Shown here: positions 7,901 to 10,100 of the stretch, one piece after another
How the letters are laid out: each line of letters starts with the position of its first letter
Numbering within the stretch: position 1 is the stretch's first letter
DNA from: B21-G16 sp003644825 [NCBI: Candidatus Zhuqueibacterota bacterium]
GTDB lineage: Bacteria > SM23-31 > B21-G16
Direction: 5' to 3'
NCBI GenBank assembly: GCA_003644825.1
Contig: QNDJ01000028.1
Span: forward strand, 1 to 10,100
DNA length: 10,100 bases
Position numbers and translations under genes: made by a program
The notes under the pieces: generated by a model
The model's input: the letters and a program-made list of their open reading frames with translations, nothing else
Database searches by the model: none
Told to the model about the DNA's origin: nothing

Positions 7901-9332
7901 TTTTGAACTGGAGGACGCAAGAGAGAAAAAAGGATATGATACATTAACAATCATTGTGGAAAATACTAATAGAAGACCAAATCCTGTTCAGATAATTTAT
8001 CCTAAAAATGGAGAAGAAATTACGCCGACTGATTTTCTTATCTGGGAAAAGGGAACAGACCCGGATGCTGATGATACCCTGACATACGAAATACAATTTG
8101 ATGATAATGTTGATTTTTCATCTGTTGAATTGACATCCGGAAATATTAACCCTGCCAGATTAACCAAACAGGGTGATTCTGCTCCTAAACGTCTTATGAA
8201 GGGTTCAGAGTCATCAGTTGAATCGGTATCATTGTTATTTGAAGATATACCCGGTTCTGACAGTCTTATGGATAATGTTAAGTATTACTGGCGGGTCAAA
8301 GTTATAGATAATAGGGGTGATTCATCAGATTACAGTACAGGAGAAAATTGTTTTATTCTTAACAGGGTTAATAATGCACCTTATCCACCGGTTTCGGGAT
8401 TTTCACCAGCTGATGGTAATATATCTGTAAATCTTGCTCCTATTATAAGCTGGTATCCAGCGGATGACCCGGATTCAAGTGATAATTACTCAACTCTGAG
8501 ATATATTCTTGAGCTTGATGATAATCAGTTCAGTTATGGATATACATATAGATATATTTCAGAAAGAGGAGTAAGCTCTATTCAGGTACAGGATACCCTG
8601 ATTGATGACCATAAATGGTATTATAGAGTTAAAACAGTAGATGATAAAGGGGATTCTTCTGACTGGTCGGAGACTCAATATTTTTATACGAATAGTGTAA
8701 ATAATCCACCATCTGTTTTCAGGCTTTTAATACCTGCAGACAATACACCTTTTTATCTGTTCGGTGATTCAATAGTATTTAAGTGGGAACCTTCAAAGGA
8801 CAGAGACCCGCTGGACAGGGTCACATATACATTGGAGGTTAGCGCTGATTCATCTTTTAAGAGCAAATTTGTTTTTATCAGACAGGAAGAAATCGACAAT
8901 TTGAGGATTTCAATACCAAAATCTATATTTAATGAAGACCTCATTTATTACTGGCGGGTTCAGGCTGTAGACAGAGGAAAATTGTCTACACCAAGTTTAG
9001 AAAAAAGAAAATTTGGAAATGTTGTAACATCGATTTCAGATGGAAAAATACCTGTGGAGTTCAGACTGAAACAGAACTATCCCAATCCTTTTAACTCTGA
9101 AACAGTAATTGAATATTCTCTTCCAAGACCTTCTAAAATAAGGCTTGAAATATATAATTTGATGGGGCAGAGGATTATAACCCTTGTATCGGGATATCAG
9201 AACACAGGAAATTACAGGGTGAGATGGAACGGAACTGATTCTAATGGTAATGCCGTAGCTTCTGGAATTTATATTTATACTTTTACGGCAAAAGGTTTCA
9301 ATAAATCAAGAAAATTGATTCTAATCCGGTAA
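4974..9332 (+). CDS. Giant secreted modular protein: BNR propeller, Ig/cadherin-like repeats, Fn3-like modules, T9SS sorting domain
   Basis: This 1452-residue protein is probably a surface or secreted adhesin or structural protein; no catalytic motif is seen. The order is: signal peptide 1-25 (cleavage after SSFA); a beta-propeller at about 35-340 with BNR/sortilin-like blades such as 'STDGGNSF', 'KGENWES', 'SGNSWTY', 'EGLTWSSWNTGL' and 'TTWTAINTGL'; seven Ig/cadherin-like repeats at 344-998 with the pattern 'EG...A.DPDGD...LP..A.FDS....F.W.P...Q.G.Y...F...D..GG'; three fibronectin-III-like modules at about 1001-1132, 1133-1243 and 1244-1348, each with 'YYWRV..VD'; and a T9SS type A sorting domain at 1358-1452 ('NYPNPFN', 'YNLMGQR', 'GIYIYTF', ending KLILIR). 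Acidic DPD(G/A/S)D turns may bind calcium. Export would be by Sec, then T9SS. The start is TTG. It stands alone between divergent and co-directional neighbours. Domain types are secure; biological role is not. Confidence 0.88.
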   Translation: MKKHYIIFVLAFVFTFTIFEGSSFAQKDQWTQKDTLVYPFYSIEKSRFDSLVVYIGSSNSRLYKSTDGGNSFNQILLNELKGTLNILQLEFHPSDSLTLFALTDSSGLFKSNSSNVDLLERIPVDSGLTDSILNVFKFNPFHPDTIYVGTEHDGFFRSINKGENWESENSGFELGDTSITALAVSQFDGKIIYAGLKNGKIYQSKNSGNSWTYKGQPSTSQITNILIQPDDDDVIYVGTLDDGVYKSTNEGLTWSSWNTGLQENSINEILSMEMDITVRPVIYLAGTERNGVFWRKETDTTWTAINTGLTQGMINDLEIDPFNHTIYFAVTQSRGIFQYYANQEPVLILPYENVYLTVDSLFTMAVSAWDPDSGETNTLIFGALGLPANAVFDSLSGPIYDSLSSRIFSWQPDSNQTGNDTIIFYVRDLRGGSDRDTLYINVNTSPTIIVQDTFVVNEHSLLTINVSATDPDANDTLYFTASNLPYGALFTDSSGTGIFRWVPNYNQSGIHYVTFNVRDSKNATDSKKVKITVVDVNRAPYFIDLTESWTINEGNALKFEVNATDPDGDNVTYGVDSLPSGAKFDSVDTKIFSWIPTFNDSGNFGAIFRVEDTRGAITRDTISIRVLDVNRNPVLSLADTDYIVNVGDSLTFTVQGYDLDGDGITFNASGLPPYSSFNPSTGVFLWVPISSQAGSYQVRFNAEDGRGGADFQNVSILVNRVPVFQFVDNQTVKEGDNLNITVRAIDDDNDTLSYSVKNVPANAVVDTTDSITFQWTPQEGQAGYYVILCEVSDGKGGSDRMSIQIQVLPSDGNLAPQIVSIGDKTVRERETLIFQVVAIDDGSLDSLVYGTVGPLPQGAQFDSLETHVFQWTPTYEDSGKYTLIFKVTDPLGKYDEETVVITVLDSNRAPAVVIPEDTTVREGDTLVISLNAFDPDSDSFSLTGLNLPEGSRIDTTDGYSFYWEIDYQKEGDYQVIFELEDAREKKGYDTLTIIVENTNRRPNPVQIIYPKNGEEITPTDFLIWEKGTDPDADDTLTYEIQFDDNVDFSSVELTSGNINPARLTKQGDSAPKRLMKGSESSVESVSLLFEDIPGSDSLMDNVKYYWRVKVIDNRGDSSDYSTGENCFILNRVNNAPYPPVSGFSPADGNISVNLAPIISWYPADDPDSSDNYSTLRYILELDDNQFSYGYTYRYISERGVSSIQVQDTLIDDHKWYYRVKTVDDKGDSSDWSETQYFYTNSVNNPPSVFRLLIPADNTPFYLFGDSIVFKWEPSKDRDPLDRVTYTLEVSADSSFKSKFVFIRQEEIDNLRISIPKSIFNEDLIYYWRVQAVDRGKLSTPSLEKRKFGNVVTSISDGKIPVEFRLKQNYPNPFNSETVIEYSLPRPSKIRLEIYNLMGQRIITLVSGYQNTGNYRVRWNGTDSNGNAVASGIYIYTFTAKGFNKSRKLILIR
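6003..7967 (+). repeat. Seven tandem Ig/cadherin-like modules within the giant gene
   Basis: Modules start near residues 344, 444, 538, 631, 720, 813 and 908 of the protein, a spacing of about 88-100 residues. Most begin with 'NR-P' or 'SPT' linkers, carry '(E/V)G(D/N)(T/S)L' early, a D-P-D acidic turn, 'LP.GA.FD', a Trp in '(F/S)W.P', and a final 'D..GG..D'. The DNA is well diverged between modules, so this is an old duplication series, not a recent slippage array. Confidence 0.75.
9045..9329 (+). other. T9SS (Por) C-terminal sorting domain coding region
   Basis: The last 95 residues of the giant protein match the consensus of type A T9SS sorting or FlgD-Ig-like tails: 'FRLKQNYPNPFN', 'I.YSLP', 'IRLEIYNLMGQ', 'L.......GNYRVRWNG.DSNGN.VASGIY.Y', then a basic-hydrophobic end. 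In known systems this domain is recognised by the outer-membrane translocon and removed at the surface. Confidence 0.85.
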
Positions 9333-9397
9333 GTCATACCTTAAAAAATAAGTCATCGTATTTGATATTTACCCTTTTTCTTGTTATATTATTAAAA

Positions 9398-9449
9398 ATC
9401 AAATTCTTATAAGATCTATCTTGAACAGTATTAAAGGTAAGAATTTGAT
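9398..9449. terminator. 12-bp perfect inverted repeat downstream of the giant gene
   Basis: ATCAAATTCTTA (9398-9409) is perfectly complementary to TAAGAATTTGAT (9438-9449), separated by 28 nt which themselves hold a small dyad AAGA-TCTA-TCTT (9411-9422). It starts 66 bp after the stop codon of the giant gene. As RNA it could be a 3' stabilising structure or a terminator for that gene, but the stem is AT-rich, the loop is long and no strong T run follows, so termination is uncertain. Confidence 0.45.
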
Positions 9450-9503
9450 AATTTATTAGAGATAAGAAAAGGATAAATAATGTTATAAAAATTTATATGG
9501 TAT

Positions 9504-9626
9504 TGTCATTGCGAGGGCATACGCCCCGTTTAAATACCATTAAGGGGAATCCCGATAGTTCGGGATGACGAAGCAATCTCTATCAGATTAATATATTACC
9601 AAGCGCTATACTGGCTTGCAATGACA
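9504..9626. mobile_element. ~123-bp palindromic element with TGTCATTGC ends (MITE-like)
   Basis: The ends TGTCATTGC (9504-9512) and GCAATGACA (9618-9626) are perfect inverted repeats. Inside lie GGGC-ATAC-GCCC (9515-9526), a 7-bp hairpin ATCCCGA-TAGT-TCGGGAT (9549-9566) and CGAAGCAATCT (9569-9579). The left half keeps the order TGTCATTGCGAG...CGAAGCAATCT seen in inverted form at 350-387; the right half is diverged. A further pair ATGGTAT (9497-9503) and ATACCAT (9534-9540) straddles the left end. There is no coding capacity, so any mobility would depend on a transposase elsewhere. Confidence 0.6.
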
Positions 9627-9714
9627 GATTAGGTATGATTGATTCAATTGTGCATTTATAGCAATAGTATAGGATGATTGATAAATAAAATTTCACAAAG
9701 TGATTGAACCATAA

Positions 9715-10100
9715 ATGATTAATATCATCAAAATTGAACCTGTTAAAAGGGTGTCCATTTTTCAGGAAAAGGGAGAAAAATTTACTCTATTTTTGAAAAA
9801 AGGGGAAATTGTAAATGGAAAAATCCTTCAAAAGCTGGATGATATGAATTATTTAATAAGAATGAAGGGACATAATATTGTAGCAGAATCTGAATATCCT
9901 CTTGTTAAGGGTGAAGAAAAAACATTTAAGGTTATAAAAACTTATCCAAAAATAGAACTTAAATTGATGGAAAGTAGACCTGTTAACCTGGAAGGAGAAG
10001 AAAATAAAATTCAAATCCTGAAGTCCCTTAACTTACCTGTGAATAAGAGTAATATTGCTATCTTAAACTTAATTGAATCTCTCAATTTACACTTTAATCC
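9715..10100 (+). CDS. FliK-like hypothetical protein, N-terminal part (runs off the window)
   Basis: An open frame starts with ATG at 9715, directly after an in-frame TAA, and continues to the window end, giving at least 128 residues. Residues 26-88 have the pattern 'LKKGEIVNGKILQKLDD..YLIRMKGHNIVAESEYPLV-KGEE..FKVIKTYPKIELKLM': a beta-rich unit like that before the hook-length-control domain in FliK-like proteins of Deltaproteobacteria and FCB bacteria. If right, it would act in flagellar hook assembly and a FlhB-like gene could follow. There is no signal peptide, which fits a cytosolic type III substrate. The ribosome site is weak (AAAGTGA, 11 nt upstream). The likeness is from memory of the family pattern, and the diagnostic C-terminal part is outside the window. 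Confidence 0.6.
   Translation, partial: MINIIKIEPVKRVSIFQEKGEKFTLFLKKGEIVNGKILQKLDDMNYLIRMKGHNIVAESEYPLVKGEEKTFKVIKTYPKIELKLMESRPVNLEGEENKIQILKSLNLPVNKSNIAILNLIESLNLHFN

Larger units (their letters stand above)
9333..9714. other. Intergenic region with inverted repeat and palindromic element, no gene
   Basis: These 382 bp contain no acceptable open frame. They hold the 12-bp inverted repeat at 9398-9449 and the 123-bp palindromic element at 9504-9626. The last 90 bp must contain the promoter of the gene at 9715, but I see no clear -35/-10 pair there. Confidence 0.6.

Overview
The window is AT-rich and looks like a chromosomal segment from a diderm bacterium of the FCB superphylum: Bacteroidota, Ignavibacteria, Calditrichota, KSB1, Cloacimonadota or a relative. 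Three things point there. The outer-membrane protein LptD is of the type usual in that group. A giant secreted protein ends in a type IX secretion (T9SS, Por) sorting domain of the 'NYPNPFN ... GIYIYTF' kind. The last gene resembles the N-terminal part of FliK-like flagellar proteins, which would argue for a flagellated FCB lineage rather than a classical gliding Bacteroidete. The exact phylum cannot be decided from this sequence.

Layout. Positions 1-961 hold no convincing gene. The first 600 bases are a patchwork of short interspersed hairpin repeats: several 'GAGCTCC-GATA-GGAGC' elements, two identical 24-bp palindromes 225 bp apart inside an imperfect ~104-bp duplication, and one 'AGATTGCTTCG...CTCGCAATGACA' element. 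Two minus-strand genes follow, lptD (962-3520) and, upstream of it, a class V PLP-dependent aminotransferase-fold enzyme (3636-4808). The enzyme is divergent from a plus-strand gene of 4.36 kb (4974-9332). That gene encodes a secreted modular protein: signal peptide, BNR/sortilin-like beta-propeller, seven Ig/cadherin-like repeats, three fibronectin-III-like modules and the T9SS sorting domain. The intergenic region 9333-9714 carries a 12-bp inverted repeat and a ~123-bp palindromic element related to the one on the left. A FliK-like ORF starts at 9715 and runs off the window.

How the genes work together. LptD would insert lipopolysaccharide into the outer leaflet of the outer membrane. The giant protein would be exported by Sec, cross the outer membrane by T9SS and be attached at, or released from, the surface. 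The shared theme is the cell envelope, but nothing in the sequence shows a dedicated pathway. The aminotransferase-fold enzyme has all the expected PLP residues but lacks the catalytic cysteine of cysteine desulfurases, so its substrate is unknown. I see no CRISPR array, rRNA, tRNA, intact transposase, phage gene or obvious defence system. The most distinctive signals are the intergenic repeat families, the two-cysteine pattern of LptD and the architecture of the giant protein.
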